Shown: piece by piece, positions 1 to 8,002 of the stretch
How the letters are laid out: each line of letters opens with the position of its first letter
How positions within the stretch are numbered: position 1 is the stretch's first letter
Notes under the pieces: model-generated
The model's database searches: none
What the model saw: the letters and a program-made list of their open reading frames with translations, nothing else
Told to the model about the DNA's origin: nothing
Made by a program: the position numbers and the translations under genes
Assembly (NCBI RefSeq): GCF_013359935.1
Contig: NZ_JABMCB010000176.1
Span: forward strand, 41,375 to 105,374
Reading direction: 5' to 3'
Length of the DNA: 64,000 bases
Source of the DNA: Paenibacillus xylanilyticus
Lineage (GTDB): Bacteria > Bacillota > Bacilli > Paenibacillales > Paenibacillaceae

Positions 1-2580
1 TCTGTATTCCGTCGCACTTTGGACTGGATCAATTGTTACATTCATCTCACCAGGCGTCCGGTAGATAGGGTTAATATTCACTAACGGGCTGTCCGGATTT
101 GTCAGCACTTCGGTGCGCGCTTCAGCTGACCCTACATGATTGTTTACCGTCAATTGGTAAGCATAATTTTCCCCACCTACCAGGTGCTGATCGATATATT
201 CACTTGCCGGATATTCCAATGTTGTTTCTTTACCTGTGTTTAAATTTTTGACTGTGTATGTGTAACCATCCGTATATCGATTGCTTGGTAGGTTCCATTG
301 CAGTCTAACTTCGGACGCGCTCAGCGCAGTCGCATCCAACGTAGGAACATCTGGTACATCTTGCAACTGATATGGATTGGATGTATGTGTTCCAACATTG
401 CCGGCATGGTCAGTAACTTGAGTATGAACAAACCAGGTTCCTTCTCCATCATCCACACTCACTTGTCCATTGCTAGGCAGTGTTTGCCATGAACCGCTTG
501 GTGTAGCATTCTGACTTACCTCATAATAGATTGGATCGGCCACCCCAGATAAACGATCTGTTGCCGTAATCTGTACATCAGTGCCCTGTGTAGACCAGTT
601 CAGGCCATTAGGTCCGAGTACTACTTCTGGGAGTTCTTTGTCTATCTGAATGGTAAATTTGATTTCCGGACTCGTAAGCCCAACTGCATCTACTGCCCGA
701 GCAGTGATGATAAATTCTCCAGAGTCCGTCAGAGTACCCCGGTCACCGCTAAGGTACGATCCGTTTCCAATTTTGTATTCATATGTGATATCGGTCGCAT
801 CCTGGCTACCGCCTAACTCAAAAGATACGTCTTGATTGGACCAGGATGTATCTGAGACGGTGTGTATTGGAGCTGTTGGAGCTGTGCGGTCGATAAATAC
901 CTGCGCATGTGCCTCTGCACTAACATTTCCAGCGTTATCGATTGTCCGGCCCCAGACATCAGTGATACCCTCAATATTCACTTTTACAGGACCTATATAT
1001 GGCTCCCAGTTACCTTTTCCCACTTTGACTTGGCTATTGGCCACCCCGCTCAGATCATCTTGCCCATCGATCAATGTGATTTCAACTGGATCTTGGGTAG
1101 GCTTATCTGAAGTTAGATTCAGTTCTGGTGTACCTGGTGCTTCCTTATCGACTTTAGCAATCACTTGGGATGATTCTCCAATGTTTCCTGCTTTGTCAAC
1201 GGTGCGAACTTGATATGTCCACTCCCCCGAATCCTGAATTACTACAGGCACTATATACTTCGTCCATGTTTGTCCGTCTCTTGTAAACTCGGTATAATCT
1301 GGGCCGCTGTCAGCATCGGCACCATCTGAAGCAACAAGCGTTACGTTTGTATTCGTCCATGAATCATTGGACAGGTATACATCCGGACGGCTCGGCAATG
1401 TCTTATCAATGCTTATGGTCTGATGTAATTCTGTACCTACATTTCCGAGCTTATCGATTGACACAGCCGTTAACTCATGAACACCCTCATCTTGTAAAAC
1501 CATGGTTCCCTTATAATCCTCCCAGGAGCCATTATTCAACTTATACTGTGTTTTCTCTGTCCCTACACCGGTATCAACACCTGGCGTTAGAACGATCGAT
1601 ACTGTTTCTTTCGTCCAGTCCCCACTAGGTGTTATAGTAATTCCTGGTTCACTCGGTCCAGTGCGGTCTATTTTAACGACAGCTGAAGCCGTAGCACCAG
1701 TATTGTTCGCCTTATCGGTGGTTGCTGTCTCAATGGTCGTTTGTCCTTCTTGATCTATTTGGAACGAGGAACCATTGTAATCTTGCCAATTACCCCAGCT
1801 TCCATTGTTAATTCGGTATTGCGTTAACTTAACTCCGCTTCCGCCGGCTTTATCAGTTCCCGGTGTGATCGTAACAGTTACGGGTGCTTTGGTCCAAGCG
1901 GTCTCGGACAAACTTACACTAGGAATTGTAGGAGCTGTCTTATCGATCAAAATTTGCCCAGTGTAGTTAGCTGTTGAAACGCCACCATTAGGGTCAGTGG
2001 CTTTAACAACAATGTTTGTATAAGCTCCCTCAGCAAGTTGACTTCCACTCCATGTTAACGACCATGTTTTAGTGCTCGCTGTACCGGTAACCGTAACATT
2101 TTTCTCCACGCCATTTATTGTCGCGGAAACAACGACGTTATCATTATCCGGATCTGACACAGTCCCTGTAATACTAACATTACCTGCACTTCCTAATTGG
2201 TTAGTCTGAGTTATCTGAATTACCGGGTTACTGTTGAGAATCCCGTAATATACGTACCTTGTACTACCGGAGTATCCATTGTCGGGATACGCATTCCTAC
2301 TTTGTGCAGTGACTCTCCCGTCATAGACTTCTCTAGATGAATACGTTGGGCTTACCCATTGCTGCCCAGTTGCGTATGCCGTACATGTTGCAGTACCTCC
2401 ACCAGGAGGCTGAGTGTATTGGGTACAATATTGATAGGACTGATAATATCCACCGCCAGTTTGGTAAGATTCAGTATGATATGTGTCCCATGCGTATGTA
2501 GCTGCAGAAGCAGATGGAGGAGGAAAATAACTGAATATCATGGCAGCTATTACAAACAGAATCAATGATTTTCTCTTCAT
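1..2580 (-). CDS. giant secreted repeat protein, partial (C-terminus beyond window)
   Basis: An open frame of exactly 860 codons runs from ATG 2580 to the window edge with no stop. The site AAGGAAAAGAT lies just before the ATG. The product opens with a signal peptide (residues 1-27, ending SASA), then a Gly/Tyr/Gln-rich stretch, then an Ig-like segment. Six tandem units of roughly 85 residues follow, each opening with an I/VDKxxPxxP-type motif (IDKTAPT, IDRTGPS, IDKTLPS, VDKEAPG, IDRTAPT, IDKELPE) and carrying a WT/S..V.V strand. These resemble OmpL47/bacterial Ig-like repeats. A fibronectin-III-like unit comes near residue 760. It is probably a surface adhesin or exported enzyme. The function of the missing C-terminus cannot be seen. 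Confidence 0.85.
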   Translation of the reverse strand, partial: MKRKSLILFVIAAMIFSYFPPPSASAATYAWDTYHTESYQTGGGYYQSYQYCTQYTQPPGGGTATCTAYATGQQWVSPTYSSREVYDGRVTAQSRNAYPDNGYSGSTRYVYYGILNSNPVIQITQTNQLGSAGNVSITGTVSDPDNDNVVVSATINGVEKNVTVTGTASTKTWSLTWSGSQLAEGAYTNIVVKATDPNGGVSTANYTGQILIDKTAPTIPSVSLSETAWTKAPVTVTITPGTDKAGGSGVKLTQYRINNGSWGNWQDYNGSSFQIDQEGQTTIETATTDKANNTGATASAVVKIDRTGPSEPGITITPSGDWTKETVSIVLTPGVDTGVGTEKTQYKLNNGSWEDYKGTMVLQDEGVHELTAVSIDKLGNVGTELHQTISIDKTLPSRPDVYLSNDSWTNTNVTLVASDGADADSGPDYTEFTRDGQTWTKYIVPVVIQDSGEWTYQVRTVDKAGNIGESSQVIAKVDKEAPGTPELNLTSDKPTQDPVEITLIDGQDDLSGVANSQVKVGKGNWEPYIGPVKVNIEGITDVWGRTIDNAGNVSAEAHAQVFIDRTAPTAPIHTVSDTSWSNQDVSFELGGSQDATDITYEYKIGNGSYLSGDRGTLTDSGEFIITARAVDAVGLTSPEIKFTIQIDKELPEVVLGPNGLNWSTQGTDVQITATDRLSGVADPIYYEVSQNATPSGSWQTLPSNGQVSVDDGEGTWFVHTQVTDHAGNVGTHTSNPYQLQDVPDVPTLDATALSASEVRLQWNLPSNRYTDGYTYTVKNLNTGKETTLEYPASEYIDQHLVGGENYAYQLTVNNHVGSAEARTEVLTNPDSPLVNINPIYRTPGEMNVTIDPVQSATEYR

Positions 2581-2653
2581 ATCTTTTCCTTTCTATTCAA
2601 TCTCTAAAGAACTAAGTGATTAATCATAGTAGACAGTAACTCAATCCTATTGT

Positions 2654-2677
2654 TCACAGTCGCATCACTGAGAGCAC
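2654..2677 (-). CDS. possible 7-codon leader peptide (MLSVMRL)
   Basis: GTG at 2677 follows an excellent AAAGGAGG site at about 8 nt and reads seven sense codons to TGA. It sits between the leader terminator and the surface-protein gene, where a start codon would be expected by analogy with the other hairpin-SD-start modules of this window. It may be a translated leader controlling the gene at 2580, or a chance frame behind a strong SD. Translation is not proven. Confidence 0.3.
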   Translation of the reverse strand: MLSVMRL

Positions 2678-2699
2678 AAAACCTCCTTTCGATAAAAAC

Positions 2700-2752
2700 A
2701 AAAAAGCGGCATACTGAGAGTTCCACAAAATAAGAGAACTCTAGCACGCCGC
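2700..2752 (-). terminator. leader terminator/attenuator before surface protein
   Basis: On the minus strand GCGGC..AGAGTTC pairs with GAACTCT..GCCGC and is followed by six U. It lies downstream of a good promoter (2794-2822) and upstream of the gene at 2580, with no complete gene in between, so it looks like a conditional leader terminator. Confidence 0.7.
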
Positions 2753-2793
2753 ATCTACGGTAGTGTTAGTTTGTATTCAATTTATTGTTTATA

Positions 2794-2822
2794 AGTATAT
2801 CTTGATTTACATCTAAAATCAA
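2794..2822 (-). promoter_or_regulatory. sigma-A type promoter of surface-protein leader
   Basis: TTGATT (2822-2817), 17 nt spacer, TATACT (2799-2794) on the minus strand. Predicted start is near 2787, giving a roughly 200-nt leader that contains the 2700-2752 hairpin. Confidence 0.55.
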
Positions 2823-2939
2823 TTTAAACTTCCATCCAATCAACAAAAAGAGAAATTTATAGATTCTAAAATTTTGACTCATATTGATTTGCTTTATCCG
2901 AGATAGTGTCCTTTAAGTGTCCAACTTTAACACAAAGAA

Positions 2940-2964
2940 CCGATCCTCATCTAGCAAGGATCGG
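2940..2964 (-). terminator. terminator-like hairpin at end of uvrX operon
   Basis: Perfect 7-bp stem CCGATCC/GGATCGG, followed on the minus strand by a weak U-rich stretch (TTCTTTG). It overlaps the 3' end of the 19-codon frame at 2947-3006. Confidence 0.5.
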
Positions 2965-3006
2965 CTTACCCATCAAACTGAGAGAGGGAAAAATGGTCAT
3001 AGTCAT
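2947..3006 (-). CDS. 19-residue peptide with strong RBS
   Basis: ATG 3006 is preceded by CAGGAGGGATATGCT, one of the best ribosome sites in the window, and reads 19 codons (MTMTIFPSLSLMGKPILAR) to TGA, whose end lies inside the operon-final hairpin. It is the last frame of the apparent SOS operon uvrX-yolD-(3066). The sequence is short, hydrophobic in the middle and ends basic. No family is recognised. Small SOS-induced peptides exist in other bacteria, but that analogy is only inference. Confidence 0.45.
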   Translation of the reverse strand: MTMTIFPSLSLMGKPILAR

Positions 3007-3065
3007 AGCATATCCCTCCTGATCAGATATATACATTGTTATGAATAAATTTTTTATCAATAAGT

Positions 3066-3434
3066 TTAACTTTGCAATTCAGTAATATCAACGTTCATGT
3101 ACTCTGTAAGCATTAAGGTAATGTCTACTTTAACTTTACTCCATAACAATGTCATTTTATGCTGGTATTCTCTTATGGAGTAGTCTACCGATAAACTGAG
3201 CTCGGATCTACTCTCCTTAATGATTTTTATTTGATGTTTCTTTAGACTTAATTTTGATTTGTACATTTCTAAGGCAATCTTCTTCTGAGTATTGTCTAGA
3301 TAATCGACATACACGGATTTCATCTTAAAATTTGAAGACGAAATTTTATTTTTATCAACTTCTAGAGAACTCAATAAATACGGGAGTTCTACAACCTTCT
3401 TTACGAGAGCAAGTTGTTCAGAAGTCTGCCTCAC
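3066..3434 (-). CDS. unknown 122-aa protein of the uvrX operon
   Basis: Start chosen at GTG 3434 because GGAGG lies 8 nt before it; an in-frame GTG at 3449 lacks a spaced site. The gene overlaps the end of yolD by 17 nt, so it is translationally coupled to it. The product is helical, Lys/Ser/Leu-rich and without Cys motifs; residues 50-110 could form a long amphipathic or coiled-coil segment. No family is recognised. Position suggests a role or regulation shared with the translesion polymerase, expressed after DNA damage. Confidence 0.75.
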   Translation of the reverse strand: MRQTSEQLALVKKVVELPYLLSSLEVDKNKISSSNFKMKSVYVDYLDNTQKKIALEMYKSKLSLKKHQIKIIKESRSELSLSVDYSIREYQHKMTLLWSKVKVDITLMLTEYMNVDITELQS

Positions 3435-3783
3435 CGTACTCGCCTCCACCTTCCAGTTTTACCGAAACCAATTGATCAAAATCAACAAATTCAAACCCAT
3501 TATCCATCTCTATCTTGATTTTCTTTCCCATCGTACTAATGGACGTGACAATCCCATGCACATACCAGTTACCCGACTCGTTAAAAACTTCAAAGTTTGC
3601 TGATAAAGTATAATTTAGCGACATCTCTAAATTTTGAGCAATGATCTCCCACTCATCTTCATGAATATGCGGTTTGGACTGATAATGAATCTGTGTCCGA
3701 TGCTCATTAATTCGTTCTTTATGTTGCGGCAACATCATCCGGTTCGACTCCCATAACCCATTGGCTTCAAGCTTTTTACTCAT
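3418..3783 (-). CDS. yolD: YolD-like protein
   Basis: The 121-residue product begins with the YolD-family signature (KLEANGLWESNRMMLPQHKE near residues 4-23). YolD-like proteins are small partners usually encoded beside Y-family polymerases of the UvrX/YqjW type in Bacillota; their exact biochemical role is not settled. The start overlaps the uvrX stop by 4 nt (ATGA), so the pair is co-translated. The length and the paired arrangement are typical of the family. The C-terminus overlaps the next gene. Confidence 0.9.
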   Translation of the reverse strand: MSKKLEANGLWESNRMMLPQHKERINEHRTQIHYQSKPHIHEDEWEIIAQNLEMSLNYTLSANFEVFNESGNWYVHGIVTSISTMGKKIKIEMDNGFEFVDFDQLVSVKLEGGGEYGEADF

Positions 3784-5018
3784 TTGTAATGTCCTCCAAT
3801 CTTAGACGCTCTATCGATCGCTTGACCGGCAGCAGTAATCGAGCTTGCTCTTAGTATGGCAATGTCGCCAAATCGATCTTTAATGTCGTCCATTACCTGA
3901 TCAATGGCCCGTTTCTGCTCTTGATCATCAAAGAAAGATAGTTGATATGTATCCGCGTTGGATAATTGAGAAAGGGATACACCTACGCGTCTTACAGGTT
4001 GCCCGTCCCAGAAGTGATGGAATATGCGTTTAGCTATCTTGCATACATCAACTGTTATGTTTGTAGGGTCAGGCAGTTTAACTTGCCTGTGGAACCCTGT
4101 TGGATGGTCGAAATCGGCCCCAGACACACTTAAAGACACCACACTACCCATAAGACCCTTTTTACGGGCCCTTCTGCAGACTTCTGTACAAATGTCCTGT
4201 ATAACCACTTCGATCTCCCAGGCCTCCGCATAGTCTCTAGGCAGGGTCATTCCGTTCCCGATATCTTTTTGTGTACTATGGGTGTCGACGGTTACCGGTG
4301 AATTATCGAGTCCATTGGCTACTCTCCAGATAACTTCCCCGTTTACTCCCCACTTACTTCTCAGTTTAGATAACGGCGTATTCGCAAGATCTTTAATGGT
4401 ACGAATCCCCATCTTCCATAAATGTTTTTCCATCCTTGAGCCAATACCCCACATATCACGGATGGGTTTGTCTCCAATGTGAAGATGCAACTCCTCTTTC
4501 TTTAAGTGGAATATACCTCCATCAACTTTTTTAGCAATCATGTCGCAGCATAGTTTACTTATGATTTTGTTTTCGCCAATGCCGGCTCGAGCATAAACGC
4601 CAGTCTCGTTATAGATTTTGTCTTGAATTTGTTTAGCTAAATCCATTGGATCATTGCCGAAGAGATGCATAGACCCTGTAAAATCAGCGAATAATTCGTC
4701 TATACTGTACGGTTCGACCAGATCGGTAAACTCCTCAATTATAGACATGATTTGGGTAGATACTTCGATGTATTCCTGCATATGAGGTTTTACAATGATT
4801 AAATCAGGACATTTCTGAAGAGATTGCCAGAGAGGTTCAGCGGTAGAAACACCTTTAGCTTTGGCTAACGGACAAGCGGCAAGAATAATTCCGGAACGTC
4901 TTGCTGGATCACCAGCCACAGCTAAAGGTCTGTTTTTGTGTTGAGGCATTTTTGCCTTTTCGACTGAAGCATAAAACGACTGCATGTCAATAAGCATAAT
5001 GGTTCGCTGCTTAGTCAC
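3780..5018 (-). CDS. uvrX: Y-family DNA polymerase, UvrX type
   Basis: Translesion DNA polymerase (ImpB/MucB/SamB family). The palm is visible as LIDMQSFYASVE near the N-terminus, with the metal-binding Asp, and YSIDELFADFTG near residue 105, with the catalytic Asp-Glu pair. Helix-hairpin-helix segments (MWGIGSRMEKHLWKMGI) and a little-finger domain follow. Length of about 412 residues is normal for UvrX. GTG 5018 was chosen because AGGGG lies 8 nt upstream; GTG 5027 is closer than optimal. Two LexA boxes lie 22-63 bp upstream, so it is very probably SOS-induced, for damage-tolerant copying and possibly for mutation of the element. Confidence 0.93.
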   Translation of the reverse strand: MTKQRTIMLIDMQSFYASVEKAKMPQHKNRPLAVAGDPARRSGIILAACPLAKAKGVSTAEPLWQSLQKCPDLIIVKPHMQEYIEVSTQIMSIIEEFTDLVEPYSIDELFADFTGSMHLFGNDPMDLAKQIQDKIYNETGVYARAGIGENKIISKLCCDMIAKKVDGGIFHLKKEELHLHIGDKPIRDMWGIGSRMEKHLWKMGIRTIKDLANTPLSKLRSKWGVNGEVIWRVANGLDNSPVTVDTHSTQKDIGNGMTLPRDYAEAWEIEVVIQDICTEVCRRARKKGLMGSVVSLSVSGADFDHPTGFHRQVKLPDPTNITVDVCKIAKRIFHHFWDGQPVRRVGVSLSQLSNADTYQLSFFDDQEQKRAIDQVMDDIKDRFGDIAILRASSITAAGQAIDRASKIGGHYK

Positions 5019-5039
5019 GGTAATCACCCCTGTACATTT

Positions 5040-5053
5040 AGAACGTATGTTTG
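5040..5053 (-). promoter_or_regulatory. LexA (SOS) box 1
   Basis: AGAACGTATGTTTG matches the Bacillus LexA operator CGAAC-N4-GTTCG at 8 of 10 defined positions, 22 bp upstream of the uvrX start. Confidence 0.7.
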
Positions 5054-5067
5054 TATATATTATAAAC

Positions 5068-5081
5068 CGAACGCATGTTCC
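5068..5081 (-). promoter_or_regulatory. LexA (SOS) box 2
   Basis: CGAACGCATGTTCC matches CGAAC-N4-GTTCG at 9 of 10 positions. It is centred 28 bp from box 1, suggesting cooperative or tight LexA repression of the uvrX operon. Confidence 0.8.
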
Positions 5082-5159
5082 TTATGCAAGAGGTAAATAT
5101 TTATATTAGCCATAAATTCGATTTAACTTATAAGAGGGCTCCATGGGGGATACGCGAAT

Positions 5160-5261
5160 ATCCCTCATCCACGTACCTCATATGGAGTGTGACACGTTAA
5201 GTATTGCTTGTGTATTGGTCAACAAAGAATTTCAATCCACACACCCCGTATAGAGTATGAC
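5160..5261 (-). CRISPR. orphan mini-CRISPR array (2 repeats, 1 spacer), type I-C-like repeats
   Basis: Read on the minus strand, 5261-5229 is a 33-nt repeat beginning GTCATACTC and ending GTGGATTGAAAT, the usual 3' end of type I-C repeats. A 35-nt spacer (5228-5194) follows, then a second, degenerate repeat (5193-5160) beginning GTCACACTC with GTGGAT near its end. Repeat and spacer lengths fit type I-C (about 32 + 34-35). The decay of the distal repeat is typical of the terminal unit of an array. No cas gene is in the window. Confidence 0.75.
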
Positions 5262-5738
5262 AGTTACATATTCAGTAAATCACGTTTCTTCGTCGTTCTC
5301 AAATAAAACTACTTTAATACGAGTCTAAAAGTATTTTTTGCCATTGCCGAAATGGTATAGAATGTCTATTTCGAAATTAGGTGCGAAACTAATAGAGGTT
5401 TTATATGACAGCTCCTACTTTCCAGGATTTTAGACTACAGGTTCCTAACGAGGTGAAATATGTACCTAAGATAGATTCCCAAAGGTTTAGTCTATGAAAG
5501 TTGACGTCAAATCCACGTATCAATTAGCTAGGTTGGTATATATAGATACCATAGTATGAGCTTTTTGGCCTGTAAGACATCTTCTCCCCTGGCCTTGGTC
5601 ATTTTAGGAGTATGTAAATGGTTTTATTATAAGTTACTAATCAGGATTTCCCGACAAACTTATGTCTTTTAACTTTTATACAGGCTGTAATTTATCGTAT
5701 GATACAATATAAAAAAACGGAAAGGAGCTCATATTTCA
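5262..5738. other. intergenic region, little recognisable
   Basis: About 480 bp between the mini-array and the gene at 5739. It would contain the array leader (minus-strand upstream side) and the promoter of the plus-strand gene. I see no further repeat copy, no ORF with a ribosome site, and no clear iterons. Confidence 0.5.
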
Positions 5739-6173
5739 ATGCCTATGATTTCGTTAGATCTGGCACACTTAGAATACATAAAGTCGTTACTCCCAGATAA
5801 ACCTGCATCACGCATTGGTGAACAAGCTATTAAAGTAATAAATGAAGCAATTGAGTCATCCCACAGAACTAAAGAATGTTTAGAATTTGATTGGTTTTTT
5901 AATCAGGAGAATGATGAAAGAGCGTTAAAAGATTTTGTGGAGTTACCCATGAAGATTAAAATGATGACAGTAACAGAATTCTTTAGTAACTTTGAAGAAC
6001 GTGTGTACATAAGAGTAATTAACGCTTTACAAAGAAGAGGTTGCAACTATATGAATCAACTTCTCGATCTTACAATCTACCAAATTTCATGTACTCGTAA
6101 TTTAGGAGACAGGAGCCAATTAGCGATCTTACGTGCATTGGGGTCGTACGCAGAAAAAGAGCCCTCACTATGA
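5739..6173 (+). CDS. 144-aa protein with RNA polymerase alpha-CTD-like C-terminus
   Basis: ATG 5739 follows GGAAAGGAGCTC at good spacing. The last 50 residues (about 88-137) read RVINALQRRGCNYMNQLLDL, then ..RNLGDRSQLAILRAL, which parallels the helix-hairpin-helix of the RNA polymerase alpha C-terminal domain (Y.CLKRAGI..V.DL....RNLG.KSL.EI). The N-terminal 85 residues are unrecognised. It could bind DNA or RNA polymerase, or mimic alpha-CTD; this is inference. It is monocistronic with its own terminator, which contains its stop codon. Confidence 0.8.
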   Translation: MPMISLDLAHLEYIKSLLPDKPASRIGEQAIKVINEAIESSHRTKECLEFDWFFNQENDERALKDFVELPMKIKMMTVTEFFSNFEERVYIRVINALQRRGCNYMNQLLDLTIYQISCTRNLGDRSQLAILRALGSYAEKEPSL

Positions 6174-6187
6174 GGGCTCTTTTGTTT
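6155..6187 (+). terminator. intrinsic terminator
   Basis: AGAGCCCTCA-CTA-TGAGGGCTCT followed by TTTTG. The stop codon of the 5739 gene lies inside the loop. Confidence 0.9.
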
Positions 6188-6368
6188 ATGCAGCGCTATT
6201 ATCAAATCACCGAATGTTCACATGAATCTGATTTCCTTTCACAGACAAGAACTGGGGATTAGAAAAAGATCTCATGGAAAAAATAAGTACCCCAGGGTCA
6301 AAAATCAAGACTAGGTTCCCCAACCATGACCCATTGTAGTTAGAATTTGCGAAGAAACAATGCCTACA

Positions 6369-7754
6369 CTAGATAGGACCAAGAGATACTTCAATTTTCT
6401 GAGCATTAAGTTTATACACCTCACTAGTCAATTGATTAAACCTTTTCCTTGCCTCGTTACCTGCAAATTCCCGGTACATTTCGAAAAGGGACATACTGTT
6501 AATTAGGTTTTTCACACTATTCATTCTAATAGAAACCTCAAAACTATCTAATGCATATTTTAAGGCAGTATCGTAATCTTTTTTCTCGTTGAAATAATAA
6601 ACAGCCAAATCATTCAAAAATTGAGCGTTGCTCTCATTTAAAATCATCGCTTTATATTCTGATAGCCCGGTCGGAAGTATGTGGTTTGAGAATCTGTGGA
6701 GGACATAGTCTACATTTATGTTATACTTATTTGCTACTTGAATAATATTATGAAGAGCAATATAGATCTCATTATCATGAGAAGCTATGTAATCAACATA
6801 TTCGTTCAAAATATCGACTTCACCAGCCATTAATCGGTACAAGTAGGTATTCGCTACTCCCCATTCTTGGAACTGAGAAATTAACCTTTGAGCTTCTTCA
6901 TCCGTTTCTTTAATCCATTCGCCAGCAGTCGAGTATAAATCTACAAAATGTAATGCCCTATTGTAATCCCCACAATGCTCACTTGCTGTAGAGCGGGCTA
7001 AATAAGCATATAGAATATAATAATAGGTCGGACGTGACGAAAGGGGGGTCTCCTTCCGCCGGAGTGACGTATTATACTGTAAATCATATTGAATTTTTGC
7101 TCTATCTAACATTTGTTTTGCAAGTTCATCAACTTTGATCCACTTATGTACAGAGCCATAAACATGCATAAGTTGTTTCAATGCATCAAGCTGGTAGGAT
7201 TCATCCAAACGGTTTATGTAGAGTTCAAATTGCACAGCCAACTTCAGATTCTCTTCTAGGTTTTCTCCTAATTTAATATCAAACAACCGGTATTGACACA
7301 AGGCCAATCTTTCCGAGTGTTGCATTTTTTCTGCTTCACTAACCATTTCATAAATAACTTCAGCGGCCTTTAACTTCCCCTGAATGTAGAATTCTTCAGC
7401 ATAATCAAAAAGAGCCTTAACATAGCTTATATTATCCCAATAAGCAGATGCTAACCTACCAATGCAGTCCATTCGATCTAGTTCTGCACACCTCAATAAA
7501 AATGGACCTACCCTTCTTAGGGATGGTTGTTTAATGCAAATACTGACATACGACGAAAAGAATGTGTCTTCAGGCAAACCCATTCCTGAAGTGATCGCAA
7601 TCAACTGGTTAAAGGAGATAGGCCTCAAACCTTGGATGATCCGGCTTAAGGTTCCTGAATTTAAACCAGATTGTTCAGCAAAATGGGATACCTTCAATTT
7701 ATTTTTTTCCATATATGATATCAATGATGACTGAATGAATTCTGGGGATTCCAA
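6369..7754 (-). CDS. Xre-HTH regulator with TPR-like helical C-terminus
   Basis: Start chosen at TTG 7754, 8 nt after AAGGAGG. Residues 10-60 form a Cro/CI-type HTH (KLKVSHFAEQSGLNSGTLSR then IIQGLRPISFNQLIAIT). The remaining 390 residues are all-helical, with repeat-like pairs resembling the tetratricopeptide domain of RRNPP-type peptide-sensing regulators. It probably represses or activates genes of this element, perhaps in response to a peptide. I looked for a companion peptide gene just downstream (6180-6368) and found no frame with a credible ribosome site. It is divergent from the small Xre gene at 8003; palindromes lie between them. Confidence 0.8.
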   Translation of the reverse strand: MESPEFIQSSLISYMEKNKLKVSHFAEQSGLNSGTLSRIIQGLRPISFNQLIAITSGMGLPEDTFFSSYVSICIKQPSLRRVGPFLLRCAELDRMDCIGRLASAYWDNISYVKALFDYAEEFYIQGKLKAAEVIYEMVSEAEKMQHSERLALCQYRLFDIKLGENLEENLKLAVQFELYINRLDESYQLDALKQLMHVYGSVHKWIKVDELAKQMLDRAKIQYDLQYNTSLRRKETPLSSRPTYYYILYAYLARSTASEHCGDYNRALHFVDLYSTAGEWIKETDEEAQRLISQFQEWGVANTYLYRLMAGEVDILNEYVDYIASHDNEIYIALHNIIQVANKYNINVDYVLHRFSNHILPTGLSEYKAMILNESNAQFLNDLAVYYFNEKKDYDTALKYALDSFEVSIRMNSVKNLINSMSLFEMYREFAGNEARKRFNQLTSEVYKLNAQKIEVSLGPI

Positions 7755-7923
7755 AAGCACCACCTCCTTAAAAAAAAACAATAACTTGGGTTTTAATTCT
7801 ACTAATAAGCATATTCACGTATTAAACAGCGGTCAACTACACGTTGTAGTTAATAAGATTCAACGGATTTCTCACCAGTTCCGATATTCAATGCTTATTA
7901 TATACATGACAAATAGTTCGTGC

Positions 7924-7954
7924 AATATAGTACGCGTATTATATTACGTGATAT
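7924..7954. promoter_or_regulatory. candidate operator palindromes between divergent regulators
   Basis: 7924-7945 is a 22-bp imperfect palindrome centred on TACGCGTA (one mismatched pair). A second, ATATTACGTGATAT, lies at 7941-7954. Both are about 50-80 bp upstream of the small Xre gene and in the leader region of the HTH/TPR gene, where autoregulation would be expected. Confidence 0.45.
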
Positions 7955-8002
7955 ATAATTTAAATCTCCTCTATCATTAAACTTAAAAAGGGAGATCTTG
8001 CA

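Noticed and set aside
650..1628. Plus-strand frames of 61-125 codons over the surface-protein gene
   Set aside because: They lie antisense to an uninterrupted 860-codon minus-strand frame with signal peptide and repeats, and have no ribosome sites.
6180..6368. Possible signal-peptide gene downstream of the HTH/TPR regulator
   Set aside because: A frame without stops exists on the minus strand, including a short MRSFSNPQF start, but no SD or signal peptide is recognisable.
7462..7980. Plus-strand frames of 81-90 codons at the start of the HTH/TPR gene
   Set aside because: Opposite-strand shadows of a clear HTH-coding sequence, with no ribosome sites.
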